DNA from: CAVSUB01 sp963730995
Lineage (GTDB): Bacteria > Acidobacteriota > Vicinamibacteria > Vicinamibacterales > 2-12-FULL-66-21
Reading direction: 5' to 3'
Length of the DNA stretch: 64,000 nt
Assembly: GCA_963730995.1 (NCBI GenBank)
Contig: CAVSUB010000006.1
Span: 62,001-126,000 of the forward strand
Part shown: positions 1 to 8,996 of the stretch, piece by piece
Layout: every line of letters begins with the position of its first letter
Numbering within the stretch: position 1 is the first letter of the stretch
Notes under the pieces: generated by a model
The model's database searches: none
What the model was told of the DNA's origin: nothing
What the model saw: only the letters and a program-made list of their open reading frames with translations
Program-made: the position numbers and the translations under genes

Positions 1-602
1 AGAAGATCGTCGTCGTCAACATCGACAACAAGCTCGACGAAGCGACGCTGCAACAGAGCGGCATCGACATTCCGTTCGTCGGTCCCGACAACCGCGCGGG
101 CGCGCACACCGTCGGCGCCAGTCTGGCCAAACACCTTCAGCGCGGCGATCGCGTGGCTATCCTCGAAGGCATTCCAACGGCATTCAACGCGCAGCAGCGC
201 CGGCTCGGGTTCGAGGATGCCATGCGCGAAGCGGGAGTCGAAGTCGCGGAGGTTCAGAGCGCCCACTGGGAGCAGGCCGAGGCGAATGCGGTGAGCGCCG
301 CCATGCTGCGCGAGCATCCAGATCTGAAGGCGATTCTCGCGAGTAACGACAACATGGCGCTCGGCGCCGCTGCCGCGGTGCGGCAGGCGGGAAGGACGGG
401 CCAGGTGAAGGTGGTCGGCTTCGACAACATCGCGGCCGTGCACCAGCTTCTCGAGGAGGGGCGCATCCTGGCGACCGCCGATCAGCATGCGGACCGGCTC
501 GCGGTCTACGGCATCGAGTACGCCCTGCGGATCTTGCGCGGCGAGGCGAAGCCCGAGGACATGCAGACTCCAGTGGATCTGATCTCCCTTCCTCCACGCT
601 GA
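1..602 (+). CDS. Sugar ABC transporter substrate-binding protein (5' end outside window)
   Basis: The frame is open from base 3, so the signal peptide and first lobe lie upstream; about 199 C-terminal residues are visible. They match the second lobe of type I periplasmic binding proteins of the RbsB class. The visible motifs are ASNDNMALGAA and KVVGFDN, followed by the usual C-terminal stretch with DQHADRLAVYGIEYALRIL. Its role is capture of a monosaccharide or similar ligand in the periplasm and delivery to the permease at 2152. The stop codon overlaps the ATG of the ATPase gene (TGATG), so the two are translationally coupled. The ligand cannot be read from sequence; ribose-like compounds are the family default. 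Confidence 0.88.
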   Translation, partial: KIVVVNIDNKLDEATLQQSGIDIPFVGPDNRAGAHTVGASLAKHLQRGDRVAILEGIPTAFNAQQRRLGFEDAMREAGVEVAEVQSAHWEQAEANAVSAAMLREHPDLKAILASNDNMALGAAAAVRQAGRTGQVKVVGFDNIAAVHQLLEEGRILATADQHADRLAVYGIEYALRILRGEAKPEDMQTPVDLISLPPR

Positions 603-2158
603 TGAAGGAGCCGGACATCGCGGAACCGTTGCTGCAGGTGCGCGGCATCGAGAAGCGGTATGCGGCGCCGGTCCTGATCGAGCTGGACCTCGATCTTCGC
701 GGGGGCGTCATCCACGCGCTGATGGGTGCGAACGGAGCGGGCAAGTCGACGCTCTCCAGGATCATCTGCGGGCTGACACCTGCGGACCGCGGCGCCATGA
801 CGCTCGCCGGTCAGCGCTATAGTCCCCGAGGCAGGCAGGAAGCGCAGCGGGCGGGCGTGCAGCTCGTGGCGCAGGAGCTGAACCTCGTTCCGACTCTGAG
901 CATCGCCGAGAATCTGTTCCTCACGGATCTTCCCAGTCGCTTCGGATTCCTGTCCGCGACGACACTCCGGGCGAAGGCGTCTGCAGCGCTCGCCGCCGTC
1001 GGGTTGAACGATGTCGATCCGGAGATGCCCGTGAGTCGGCTGGGCGTTGGCCGGCAGCAACTGGTTGCGCTCGCAGCGGCCCTCGCGCACCCGTGCCGTG
1101 TCCTCGTCCTCGACGAACCGACCGCGGCCCTCACGGAGGGTGAGATCTCGCTGGCCTTCGCTCATCTCCGGCGCCTCCGCGACTCGGGAACGGCCATCCT
1201 CTACATCAGCCACCGGCTGCACGAGATTCGGCGGATCGCCGACCGCATCACCGTGCTGCGCGACGGCCGCGTCGTGGCAACGCGAGCCGCCGCGGGAGCT
1301 TCCATGAGCGAGATCGTCCAGTTGATGGTCGGCGAGCGCGCAGTCGAGGCGCTCGAGCATCACGTGGATCGGCCAAAAGGCGACGTCGCGCTGCGTGTGG
1401 ACGGTTTGACGCGGGGAAAGCGCCTGCGGAACGTGAGCCTCGAAGTCAGGCAAGGTGAGATTCTTGGGCTCGCCGGTCTTGTCGGCTCCGGCCGAACCGA
1501 GACTCTGCGCGCGATCTTCGGCGCCGATCCGATCGATAGCGGCCGAGTGACGCGCGGGTCGGGTGCGCCGCTTGCGATCCGGAATCCACGAGACGCCGTG
1601 CGCGCAGGGATCGGCATGGTTCCGGAAGATCGCCAGGCGCATGCGCTCCTCGCTTCCCAGCCGGTTCGCATGAACATGACGCTCGCCGTGCTCTCGGGCT
1701 TCGCGCGCCTGGGCTGGTGGATCGACGACGGGCGCGAAATCAGTGCTGCCGAGGCACTGCGCGCCAGGCTCGGCGTCCGGAGTCACTCGCTCGATCAGCA
1801 GGTCCGGAAGCTCAGCGGAGGAAATCAACAGAAGGTCGTGATCGCCCGTTGGCTGTTGCGGGATTGCGACGTGCTGCTGTTCGACGAGCCGACGCGCGGC
1901 ATCGACGTCGGCGCCAAGGTCGCGATCTACAGGGTACTGAAGGAGCTCGCGGCGCGAGGCAGAGCGCTCGTCGTGGTCTCGAGTGAGCTGCCGGAGCTGA
2001 TGGCTCTGTGCGATCGCATCGCCGTCATGTCGGCCGGGCGCCTCGTCGCGACGTTCGCGCGCGAGAGCTGGAACGAAGAGGCGATCGTGGCGGCTGCGTT
2101 CAGCGAGTATGCGGGACGCGGAGATGGCGCCTCTCCCGGACCCACTGTTCCATGTTGA
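602..2158 (+). CDS. Sugar ABC transporter ATP-binding protein, RbsA/MglA type
   Basis: This 518-residue protein has two fused nucleotide-binding domains, the normal architecture and length of RbsA/MglA. Domain 1 has a good Walker A (GANGAGKST, about residues 42-50), a degenerate signature (GVGRQQ) and Walker B VLVLDEPTAAL. Domain 2 has the degenerate Walker A typical of this family (GLVGSGRTE), an intact signature LSGGNQQKV and Walker B LLFDEPTRGID. It energises import through the permease at 2152. The start overlaps the preceding stop, and its end overlaps the permease start (ATG at 2152, stop at 2156-2158), so the three genes form one operon. Confidence 0.95.
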   Translation: MKEPDIAEPLLQVRGIEKRYAAPVLIELDLDLRGGVIHALMGANGAGKSTLSRIICGLTPADRGAMTLAGQRYSPRGRQEAQRAGVQLVAQELNLVPTLSIAENLFLTDLPSRFGFLSATTLRAKASAALAAVGLNDVDPEMPVSRLGVGRQQLVALAAALAHPCRVLVLDEPTAALTEGEISLAFAHLRRLRDSGTAILYISHRLHEIRRIADRITVLRDGRVVATRAAAGASMSEIVQLMVGERAVEALEHHVDRPKGDVALRVDGLTRGKRLRNVSLEVRQGEILGLAGLVGSGRTETLRAIFGADPIDSGRVTRGSGAPLAIRNPRDAVRAGIGMVPEDRQAHALLASQPVRMNMTLAVLSGFARLGWWIDDGREISAAEALRARLGVRSHSLDQQVRKLSGGNQQKVVIARWLLRDCDVLLFDEPTRGIDVGAKVAIYRVLKELAARGRALVVVSSELPELMALCDRIAVMSAGRLVATFARESWNEEAIVAAAFSEYAGRGDGASPGPTVPC

Positions 2159-3150
2159 GGCCGACTGACGCTGAACAGGTCACGCCAGGGAACACGCGCC
2201 GCGTGCCGCGTTTCGCGGACTATCTCGGCCTCGCGGCAGTGCTGATGCTGCTCGTCGCGCTTTTCAGCGTGATGAGCGAACACTTCCTGAGCCGCCTCAC
2301 CTTCACGACGCTCGCGAACCAGATTCCCGCCCTGACGGTGATTGCTGTCGGCATGACGCTGGTCCTCGTCGCCGCCGGAATCGACCTGTCGGTCGGCTCG
2401 GTCATGGCGCTCTGTTCGGGAGTCCTTGCCGTCGCGCGAGTCAACTGGCAACTGCCCCTGCCCGTCGCGATTGCTCTGTGCCTAGGCGTCGGATTGCTCG
2501 CGGGTCTGCTCAACGGGTTCGTCACCGTGCGGTGGACGATTCCGTCGTTCATTGTCACGCTGGGGATGCTGGAGGTGGCCCGCGGCGGTGCCTACCTCGT
2601 CACCGATTCGCGGTCGGTCTTCGTCGGCGGCGCGATCGGCAACGTCGGCACGCCATTGCCGATCATCGGCCTCTCGCCGGCATTCCTCTTCGCCCTGCTT
2701 GCTGTCGTGTCCGGCCAGATTCTGCTCTCGAGGACGGTTCTTGGACGCTACATCGTCGCGGTCGGCACGAATCGAGAGGCGGTACGGCTGTCGGGGATCG
2801 ATCCTCGGCCCGTCGTGCTCGCTGTATTCGCGATCTCCGGGCTGCTGTCCGGACTGGGCGGAGTGTTTCATCTCGCCTATCTCGAGTCGGCCGATCCAAA
2901 CAGCGGCATCGGCCTGGAGCTCTCGGCGATAGCCGCGGTCGTCATCGGTGGCACGAGCCTGATGGGCGGTCGAGGCTCGGTGGTCAGCAGCTTTCTCGGC
3001 GTCCTCATCATCGCCGTGCTGCAGGCCGGCCTCGCCGAGGTTGGCGCGACGGAGCCGGCCAAGCGCATCGTGACAGGCGCCGTCATCGTCGCGGCGGTGA
3101 TCCTGGATGCCTACCGGCGCCGCCGCACGGAGCGCCAGGAGCGTGATTGA
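2152..3150 (+). CDS. Sugar ABC transporter permease, RbsC type
   Basis: A 332-residue, strongly hydrophobic protein of the BPD_transp_2 family. Family marks include VGMTLVLVAAGIDLSVGS, the cytoplasmic loop GTNREAVRLSGI that contacts the ATPase, and IAAVVIGGTSLMGGRGS near the C-terminus. I chose the ATG at 2152, which overlaps the end of the ATPase gene; the frame runs open further upstream but only as antisense-like sequence inside that gene. It is the inner-membrane channel of the importer. About 85 bp separate it from the secreted hydrolase at 3235, which may be in the same transcript. Confidence 0.93.
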   Translation: MLRPTDAEQVTPGNTRRVPRFADYLGLAAVLMLLVALFSVMSEHFLSRLTFTTLANQIPALTVIAVGMTLVLVAAGIDLSVGSVMALCSGVLAVARVNWQLPLPVAIALCLGVGLLAGLLNGFVTVRWTIPSFIVTLGMLEVARGGAYLVTDSRSVFVGGAIGNVGTPLPIIGLSPAFLFALLAVVSGQILLSRTVLGRYIVAVGTNREAVRLSGIDPRPVVLAVFAISGLLSGLGGVFHLAYLESADPNSGIGLELSAIAAVVIGGTSLMGGRGSVVSSFLGVLIIAVLQAGLAEVGATEPAKRIVTGAVIVAAVILDAYRRRRTERQERD

Positions 3151-3234
3151 CGCGCAAAGGCTTAAAAGCTGCAGACACCGGCAGCTGTCCGAGCTTGCGA
3201 TGGACGAGGCGTGTCGTGCTAACGTCTGCCTGCC

Positions 3235-4803
3235 ATGACCTGCTTCAGCTCGCATGCGACATGCCGGTTACTCCGTTCTTTTGTCATCGTCTGCGGAATT
3301 GGCCTGTGCCTTCCTTCGGCGGTCCGGACAGAAGGCTCAAGCCCTGACGGCACGGCCACGCTCACCACGGAAGTGCTGCGCGACAAGATCAAAGGAGGGT
3401 GGGCAGGGCAGACAATCGGCGTCACGTTCGGAGGTCCGACGGAATTCCGCTACCGCGGCACGATGATCGACGACTACACGCCGATCGCCTGGAACGACGC
3501 GCTCCTGAAAGAGTCCTTCGAGAAGTCGCCTGGACTGTACGACGACATCTACGTCGACCTCACCTTCGTCAACGTCATCGAGAAGAACGGCGTGGACGCG
3601 CCTGCGGAGCGGTTTGCCGAGGCTTTTGCCCACGCCGGATATCAGCTGTGGCACGCCAACCAGATGGCGCGATACAACATTCTGAAAGGAATGAAGCCGC
3701 CGGAGTCCGGCCAGTGGCGCAACAACCCGGACGCGGACGACATCGACTTCCAGATCGAATCCGACTTCATCGGGCTCATGTCGCCCGGCATGCCGAACAC
3801 GGCAGCGGACGTCGCGGACCGCGTCGGCCACATCATGAACTCCGGCGACGGCTGGTATGGTGGCGTCTACGTCGCGACGATGTACTCGCTCGCCTTCGTC
3901 TCCAATGACGTCGACTACGTCGTGACGGAAGGGCTCAAGTCGATTCCCGTCGGCACCCGCTTCCACGAGACGATCGCCGGGGTCATCGATCTCCACAAGC
4001 AGTATCCGGACGACTGGAAGCGCGCCTGGTTCGAGATTCAAGAGAAGTGGGCGGAGGATGTGGGCTGCGCCGATGGCGTGTTCGCGGCCTTCAACATCGA
4101 TGCGCGGCTGAACGCTGCCTACGTCGTCCTGGGTCTGCTCTATGGCAAAGGCGACATGACCCGCACCATCTCGATCGCCACGCGCGCCGGTCAGGATTCC
4201 GATTGCAATCCGTCCTCCGCAGCCGGGATTCTCGGAGCCATCATCGGGTACTCGAAGATCCCGGCGTACTGGAAGCAGGGGCTATCCGCAGTTGAACCAA
4301 CCCCCTTTCAGCACGCTGGTCTTTCTCTGAATGACGTCTACGGTCTCACCTTCAAGCACGCGCTGGAGTTGATTCGCCGCAACGGCGGACAGGTGGCGGA
4401 GGACCACGTCACGTTGGCGCTGCAGCCGGTCAAGGCCGTTCGCGTCGAGCAGAACTTCGCGGGTCACTTCCCGATCGCAGAGATCCCTCTCCGCCGCCGG
4501 CTCTCCGACGAAATGACATTCAGCTTCGAGGGGATCGGGTTCGTCGTGCAGGGGAGCGCTCGAAGCGAGAGCTCGAAGGATCAGGATATTGTCGCGGAGA
4601 TGTACGTGGACGATCGCCTGGTCGAGACGATCGAGCTTCCCACCAACATCACGCGCCGGAGATACACGCCGTTCTGGAGATACGGACTCCAGGAGGGAAA
4701 GCACGTTGTCCGGCTGAAGATTCGGAACCCGTCGGCGGATGCCTCTGTCTCGCTGGAGCGGGCAGTGATCTACGGGAGCAAGCCAGGCCGGCCTGTCGTG
4801 TGA
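3235..4803 (+). CDS. Secreted ADP-ribosylglycohydrolase-family protein
   Basis: 522 residues. A hydrophobic N-terminal segment (FVIVCGIGLCLPSAVR) looks like a signal peptide, so the enzyme is probably exported. The central 300 residues match the ADP-ribosylglycohydrolase (ARH/crystallin J1) fold family: a start motif GGWAGQTIGVTFGGPTEF, an acidic metal motif YDDIYVDLTF, and the late metal motif AGQDSDCNPSSAAG. The last 120 residues look like an accessory beta domain. The family hydrolyses N-glycosidic ribosyl bonds using two Mg ions. The position just behind a ribose-type importer suggests that it releases a ribosyl compound outside the cytoplasm for uptake; this is inference. No clear ribosome-binding site precedes the ATG. 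Confidence 0.85.
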   Translation: MTCFSSHATCRLLRSFVIVCGIGLCLPSAVRTEGSSPDGTATLTTEVLRDKIKGGWAGQTIGVTFGGPTEFRYRGTMIDDYTPIAWNDALLKESFEKSPGLYDDIYVDLTFVNVIEKNGVDAPAERFAEAFAHAGYQLWHANQMARYNILKGMKPPESGQWRNNPDADDIDFQIESDFIGLMSPGMPNTAADVADRVGHIMNSGDGWYGGVYVATMYSLAFVSNDVDYVVTEGLKSIPVGTRFHETIAGVIDLHKQYPDDWKRAWFEIQEKWAEDVGCADGVFAAFNIDARLNAAYVVLGLLYGKGDMTRTISIATRAGQDSDCNPSSAAGILGAIIGYSKIPAYWKQGLSAVEPTPFQHAGLSLNDVYGLTFKHALELIRRNGGQVAEDHVTLALQPVKAVRVEQNFAGHFPIAEIPLRRRLSDEMTFSFEGIGFVVQGSARSESSKDQDIVAEMYVDDRLVETIELPTNITRRRYTPFWRYGLQEGKHVVRLKIRNPSADASVSLERAVIYGSKPGRPVV

Positions 4804-4834
4804 ATTCTGAAGCTATCAGCCGGATAACGCCCTG

Positions 4835-4864
4835 AGCGAGGCGGTTCGAAGTCTCCGCCTCGCT
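4835..4864. terminator. Hairpin between convergent genes
   Basis: A perfect 10-bp inverted repeat (AGCGAGGCGG / CCGCCTCGCT) with a 10-base loop lies between the ends of the hydrolase (stop 4801-4803) and the convergent cupin gene (stop near 4878). There is no T-run, so it may act as a bidirectional end-of-transcript hairpin rather than a classical intrinsic terminator. Confidence 0.6.
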
Positions 4865-4877
4865 GGTGGCGCGCGAT

Positions 4878-5549
4878 CTACTTGATCGCGACGATCACCA
4901 TCTCCACAGGCTTGCCGCTGGTGTTCTTCGACTCGTGCGCCACTCCCCGCCCGATGAACTGGACGTCGCCGCGTGCCCACGTCGTCTTCGCCGGCTTGCC
5001 GTCGACCGCCAACGACAGCCCTGTCGGGCCAAGGGCGATGACGACCTGATCGAAGTCGTGCTTTGTCCCGGCGGGCTCCTGGAACGACGCATCGGCTGTC
5101 GAGCGAACCGCGACGGCGCGCGGACCCTCGGCCAGCGACTTGATCGTCATGCTTGGCCGGGACGTAGGGATCGTCGCCGTGCCCGGTTTGGCCGCCTTGA
5201 ATTCAACGAGCACCGCCTCGACCCGCCCTTTGCCAATGTTCTCGGGGTTGTGAGTCCCGGCAGGCGTGTACATCGCGGATTCGGCAGGCAGATCCACGTC
5301 CTCTGACTTGCCATCCGGCAGGTTGAACTTGACCTTCGATGCCGACAGCGGAACGACAATCGAGTCCGGGTGCTGATGCATCGTGCTCTTGGTGCCGGGT
5401 GCGTAGTCGACCTTCAGCACACGCACGCTGGGGTTGTCCAGCAGGACTTTGTAGTGGGTGGGATCAACCTTTACCGGATCCTGCGCCAGCGCCGCGCTCG
5501 ACCATAGCAAGACGAGCGGGAATACGGACAACGCCTTCGACACCTTCAT
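4878..5549 (-). CDS. Secreted cupin-domain protein
   Basis: 223 residues. The start is the ATG at 5549, preceded by a good ribosome-binding site (GAGGGG, about 7 bases away); an in-frame TTG 15 bases upstream is not needed. A signal peptide is clear (VFPLVLLWSSAALAQ). The first half is a cupin barrel with the metal-ligand pattern H-x-H (STMHQHPDS) and the second motif PAGTHNPEN. The second half appears to be a second, more degenerate cupin lobe (GRGVAHESKN). The substrate is unknown. It is convergent with the hydrolase gene and divergent from the phosphoesterase gene at 5699. Confidence 0.82.
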   Translation of the reverse strand: MKVSKALSVFPLVLLWSSAALAQDPVKVDPTHYKVLLDNPSVRVLKVDYAPGTKSTMHQHPDSIVVPLSASKVKFNLPDGKSEDVDLPAESAMYTPAGTHNPENIGKGRVEAVLVEFKAAKPGTATIPTSRPSMTIKSLAEGPRAVAVRSTADASFQEPAGTKHDFDQVVIALGPTGLSLAVDGKPAKTTWARGDVQFIGRGVAHESKNTSGKPVEMVIVAIK

Positions 5550-5698
5550 AGACACCCCTCTCAAGCTGAACCGTTTGCAAGTGGAAGCGGCGATTATCTC
5601 CTAGCTCTACCGTTTGGTCAAGAGGCTTTCGAACCGGACCCACGCTTTTTTCACAGAATCGTTACGAGAAGTGCCTACCATGTCGCCCGGAGGCAAGG

Positions 5699-8182
5699 AT
5701 GAAGCGTGCAGGACTCGTTGCGGCCCTGGCTGTTCTCGTGAGCGCGACCGTATGGACGGAGATCCAGCGATCGCGGATGAAGCACCCGTCCAGCGGTGAG
5801 GAGATCACGATCCCTGGCCGCGATGGCGCAGGCGTTCTACTGCCGGATGGCTGGCGCGTTACTCCTGCCGGACGTCAACTGGAGTCGGGCGACATGATTC
5901 TCAGCGCCCAGGTGAGCCCGGACGGGCAGACGCTGGCCTTCACGAACACCGGGTACACGCGACACCAGCTCCACCTCGTCGATCTTGCGACAGAAAAAGA
6001 GATCGTGACGTTTCCGCTGGAGCGGGCCTGGAGCGGACTCGCCTGGTCGCCGAATGGAAGGCGCCTGCTGGTGTCCGCCGGCGTGGGCAATCCCGCGGCC
6101 GACATCTACACGTTCCAGCGATGGGACGACGGGAAGTGGACGCAGCGGCAGAGCGTGCAGCTCGAAGGCGTTGACAAGGCAAAGACCGCGGTCTCGAGCA
6201 TCGTCGTCTCGCCGGACGGGCGGTTCGTCTACGCGATAGACGACTCCGACGGCAATGTGTACACGCTCGACGGCGCGACAGGACGGACGATCTCGAGGCT
6301 GGCGCTTGGCGACCACCCATTCGCCGGGAAGCTCTCCAGCGACGGCCGGACCTTGTATGTCTCGTTGCTTGGAGCAGCCGAAGTCGTCTCCGTGGACGTA
6401 GGCAACCCCGCGGCGCCCCGGCTGGCAGATCACATCGCCGTCGAGCCGCATCCGAACGATCTCGTGGTCACGGCCGACGGCAGGTTGTTCGTGTCGTGCG
6501 GGAATACGAATCACGTGGTCGCCGTGGATCTCGAGACGAAGAAGAGCATCGAGGCCGTGAGCGTCGCTCCGACGCCGAAGGCGCCCGTAGGCAGCACGCC
6601 GAACTCTCTGGCGCTCTCGCCCGACGGCAAGCAGCTGCTCGTCGCCGATGCCGACAACAACAGCGTCGCGGTGATCGACATCACCGAGCGGGGCATGAGC
6701 AGGGTCGCAGGCTTCATCCCGACCGCCTGGTACCCGACCGTCGTGACCGTGACGCCGGACGGCAAGCGCGTGTTGATCGGCAGCGGTAAGGGGCTCGGGA
6801 CCGGACCGAATCACGTGATCCGTCCGACCGACGACAAGGCGCCGCCGATGTTCGCCCACCACGGCAACAACCTCGCTGGCTCGATGTCGTTCGTCGAGAC
6901 GCCGTCGAAGGAAACGCTCGCCGGCTACACGAAGCAGGTGTACGAGAACTCGCCGTATCGCGACGAGATGCTGGAGAAGGCTGAAATCAGGGGCGAGAGT
7001 GTCGTGCCCTCGGAGGTCGGCAAGGGTTCGCCGATCAAGCACGTGCTGTACGTGATCATGGAGAACCGGACATACGATCAGGTGTTCGGCGACATTCCCA
7101 AGGGGAACGGCGATCCGAGCCTGGTGCTCTTCGGTCGCGACGTGACGCCGAACCGCCACGCCCTCGCCGAGCAATTCGTCCTTCTCGACAATCTCTATTG
7201 CAACGGCGAAGTCTCGCAGGACGGCCATCCGTGGACGACCGCGGCGTACGCGACAGATTTCGGTCAGCGCGCCTGGACGCTGGGCTATTCCGGCCACGGC
7301 AAGATTGACAGCCGCCTGACCGAGGAACAGTCGCACGCCTACATCTGGGAAGCGGCCCAGAAGAAGGGGCTCAGCACGCTGTCTTTCGGATACACCGGAC
7401 GTCGCGGTCTCGCCGAGATCCAGAGCCGGACCTTCGGAAAGAGTGAGGGGCCCGATTCACAGGCCCGCATACGTGACTACGTGCGGGGCGGACAGTTCGC
7501 AGCGGAATTTGCGGAGATGGATCGGGAGAATCGCGTCCCCAACTTCATGGTCATGAGCCTTGGCGAGGATCACACGTCCGGGACGACCCCTGGAGCGTTC
7601 ACTCCGCGCGCGTCGGTTGCCTCGAATGACGTGGCGATCGGCAAGATTGCCGAAGCCGTCAGCAGGAGCAAAGTCTGGGAGAGCTCGGCGATCTTCTTCA
7701 TAGAGGATGACGCGCAGAACGGGCCCGACCACGTCGATTCCCACCGCACGGTCGGGCTCGTCGTGAGCCCCTACATCAAACGGCACTTCGTCGACAGCAC
7801 CATGTACTCCACCGTCTCGATGTTGCGCACGATGGAACTGCTGCTCGGGCTGCCGCCGCTCACGCAGCACGATGCGGCCGCGACGGCGATGTACCACTCG
7901 TTCGCCGCTACACCCGATCTCTCCGGCTACACCGCAGTGCCGGCGCGGATCGACCTGATGACCACGAATTCTCCGACCTCCTACGGCGCTGCGATCTCGG
8001 CCAGGATGGATTTCAGCGACTACGATCGCATCGACGAGCAGGCACTCAACCGGATTCTCTGGCACAGCATCAAGGGGCCCGACGTCCCGATGCCGGCCCC
8101 CGTGCGTCGAGCGCTGCTAGGAGCCGGCGGCCTCTTCCAGTTCCCGGCGAGCGGAGACGCGGATGAGGATGACCCTCGCTAA
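5699..8182 (+). CDS. YncE-like beta-propeller fused to alkaline-phosphatase-superfamily phosphoesterase
   Basis: 827 residues with a short N-terminal hydrophobic export signal (GLVAALAVLVSATVW). Residues about 60-390 carry repeated propeller blades of the form SPDGxxxxV (for example VVSPDGRFVYAIDDSDG, ALSPDGKQLLVADADNNSVAVID). From about residue 440 a phosphoesterase domain (PF04185 type) begins with VLYVIMENRTYDQVFGDI, where the family keeps its metal and nucleophile residues, and continues with NGEVSQDGHPWTTAAYATDF and a late FFIEDDAQNGPDHVDSHRT metal motif. This two-domain layout is common in Acidobacteriota and related groups; the substrate (a phosphoester or phospholipid) is not established. 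GGAGG lies 5 bases before the ATG. Confidence 0.9.
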   Translation: MKRAGLVAALAVLVSATVWTEIQRSRMKHPSSGEEITIPGRDGAGVLLPDGWRVTPAGRQLESGDMILSAQVSPDGQTLAFTNTGYTRHQLHLVDLATEKEIVTFPLERAWSGLAWSPNGRRLLVSAGVGNPAADIYTFQRWDDGKWTQRQSVQLEGVDKAKTAVSSIVVSPDGRFVYAIDDSDGNVYTLDGATGRTISRLALGDHPFAGKLSSDGRTLYVSLLGAAEVVSVDVGNPAAPRLADHIAVEPHPNDLVVTADGRLFVSCGNTNHVVAVDLETKKSIEAVSVAPTPKAPVGSTPNSLALSPDGKQLLVADADNNSVAVIDITERGMSRVAGFIPTAWYPTVVTVTPDGKRVLIGSGKGLGTGPNHVIRPTDDKAPPMFAHHGNNLAGSMSFVETPSKETLAGYTKQVYENSPYRDEMLEKAEIRGESVVPSEVGKGSPIKHVLYVIMENRTYDQVFGDIPKGNGDPSLVLFGRDVTPNRHALAEQFVLLDNLYCNGEVSQDGHPWTTAAYATDFGQRAWTLGYSGHGKIDSRLTEEQSHAYIWEAAQKKGLSTLSFGYTGRRGLAEIQSRTFGKSEGPDSQARIRDYVRGGQFAAEFAEMDRENRVPNFMVMSLGEDHTSGTTPGAFTPRASVASNDVAIGKIAEAVSRSKVWESSAIFFIEDDAQNGPDHVDSHRTVGLVVSPYIKRHFVDSTMYSTVSMLRTMELLLGLPPLTQHDAAATAMYHSFAATPDLSGYTAVPARIDLMTTNSPTSYGAAISARMDFSDYDRIDEQALNRILWHSIKGPDVPMPAPVRRALLGAGGLFQFPASGDADEDDPR

Positions 8183-8485
8183 ACACAGAGTCCAAATGCG
8201 TCGATCGTAGGGCGGGGCTTTTCCGCCTTCACGGGCAACGGACTCAGCCGCGCTTCGGGGAGACCTCGCCGTAGCCTTTTGGCGAAGGCGGGCAGGCCAC
8301 TCCGAAAAACATTCTTGTCCAGTGTCGAGAGCCGCACATTGGCTCCGACTTACTCATGAAACGCGGGAAAAACCCCGCGGCTCTTGGACAACCTGCAGAC
8401 CAGCCGCGGGGGCGAAGCCCCCGCGCCACAACGAAGGTGCACCGCCGGGGCTTTTTTGCCCCGGCGGGCTCGCATGGTCATCGTC
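8183..8485. other. Intergenic region with GC-rich hairpins
   Basis: About 300 bases between convergent genes. No coding potential was seen. It holds a small GGCGG/CCGCC hairpin near 8211-8227 and the two strong hairpins listed separately at 8405-8467. Confidence 0.6.
8405..8467. repeat. Two tandem GC-rich palindromes (REP-like)
   Basis: The first is a perfect 9-bp stem (CGCGGGGGC at 8405-8413 and GCCCCCGCG at 8417-8425) around GAA. The second is a perfect 10-bp stem (CCGCCGGGGC at 8442-8451 and GCCCCGGCGG at 8458-8467) around six T. They lie between convergent genes and could end transcription from both sides. In form they resemble the other intergenic palindromes of this window (17961, 21421, 26954, 40178). 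Confidence 0.7.
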
Positions 8486-8902
8486 TCAGATCAGTTTTGT
8501 ACCTTGGGGCGGCTTCGGCTCCGCGACGTTGGTGAAGAACCAGAGCTCGTAGCCATTCGGGTCACGCACCTTGAACGTCCGGTCGCCCCACCACTGCAGC
8601 TTCAGCGGATCGCTGAACGTCACACCCTTCTTCTTCAACCGGTCGTGAAGGGCGTCCACGTCCTCGACTTCGAGGTAAATCTCGACCGGTTGTTTGCCAT
8701 TGGCTGATTTCCCGGCCGGCCCCCGGGAAAACATGACTTTCGCTTCGCCCAGCATCAGCGTCACGAAGTCCAGTTGTCCATCCTTCCCGATCACTCCCAT
8801 CTGGTGACTGAATCCGAGCGTATCGACATAGAAATTCCGGACGTCGTCTACGGATGGGACCGCGATGATCGGCATGACCCGACCCGATACTGCTTGACTC
8901 AC
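8486..8902 (-). CDS. VOC (glyoxalase/bleomycin-resistance) family protein
   Basis: 138 residues from a GTG start at 8902 that has a strong ribosome-binding site (AAGGAGG, 7 bases away). The ATG 33 bases further in is less likely. It has the single VOC repeat pair typical of small glyoxalase-like proteins: MPIIAVPSVDDVRNFYVDTLGF at the start, and a C-terminal FSDPLKLQWWGDRTFKVRDPNGYELWFF with the usual DPxGxxxxF metal-site region. Such proteins bind a metal and either isomerise small electrophiles or sequester drugs. The gene is divergent from the TrmB-type regulator at 8997, with a palindrome between them, so it is a likely target of that regulator. Confidence 0.85.
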   Translation of the reverse strand: MSQAVSGRVMPIIAVPSVDDVRNFYVDTLGFSHQMGVIGKDGQLDFVTLMLGEAKVMFSRGPAGKSANGKQPVEIYLEVEDVDALHDRLKKKGVTFSDPLKLQWWGDRTFKVRDPNGYELWFFTNVAEPKPPQGTKLI

Positions 8903-8968
8903 GGTGATCCTCCTTGTCCCGCCTCGCGAGGACGTGATTAATGTGCATCGGTTCGTGCGTGACATTCA

Positions 8969-8985
8969 ACTACTTTAGGTAGTAG
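8969..8985. promoter_or_regulatory. Candidate operator of the TrmB-type regulator
   Basis: A palindrome TACT-N6-AGTA (8971-8984), also readable as ACTAC-N5-GTAGT, sits 12 bases before the regulator's ATG and 67 bases before the divergent VOC gene. It is AT-rich against a GC-rich background. Its shape is like that of other TrmB-family operators (short inverted half-sites with a 6-8 base gap). This is inference from position and symmetry. Confidence 0.45.
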
Positions 8986-8996
8986 AAATTGCACTC

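Noticed and set aside
506..1828. Long open frame on the minus strand across the ABC ATPase gene
   Set aside because: It is antisense to a gene with all ATPase motifs. Long antisense frames are expected at this GC content. The same applies to many others, such as 5837-7336, 12250-13668 and 22000-23500 on the plus strand.
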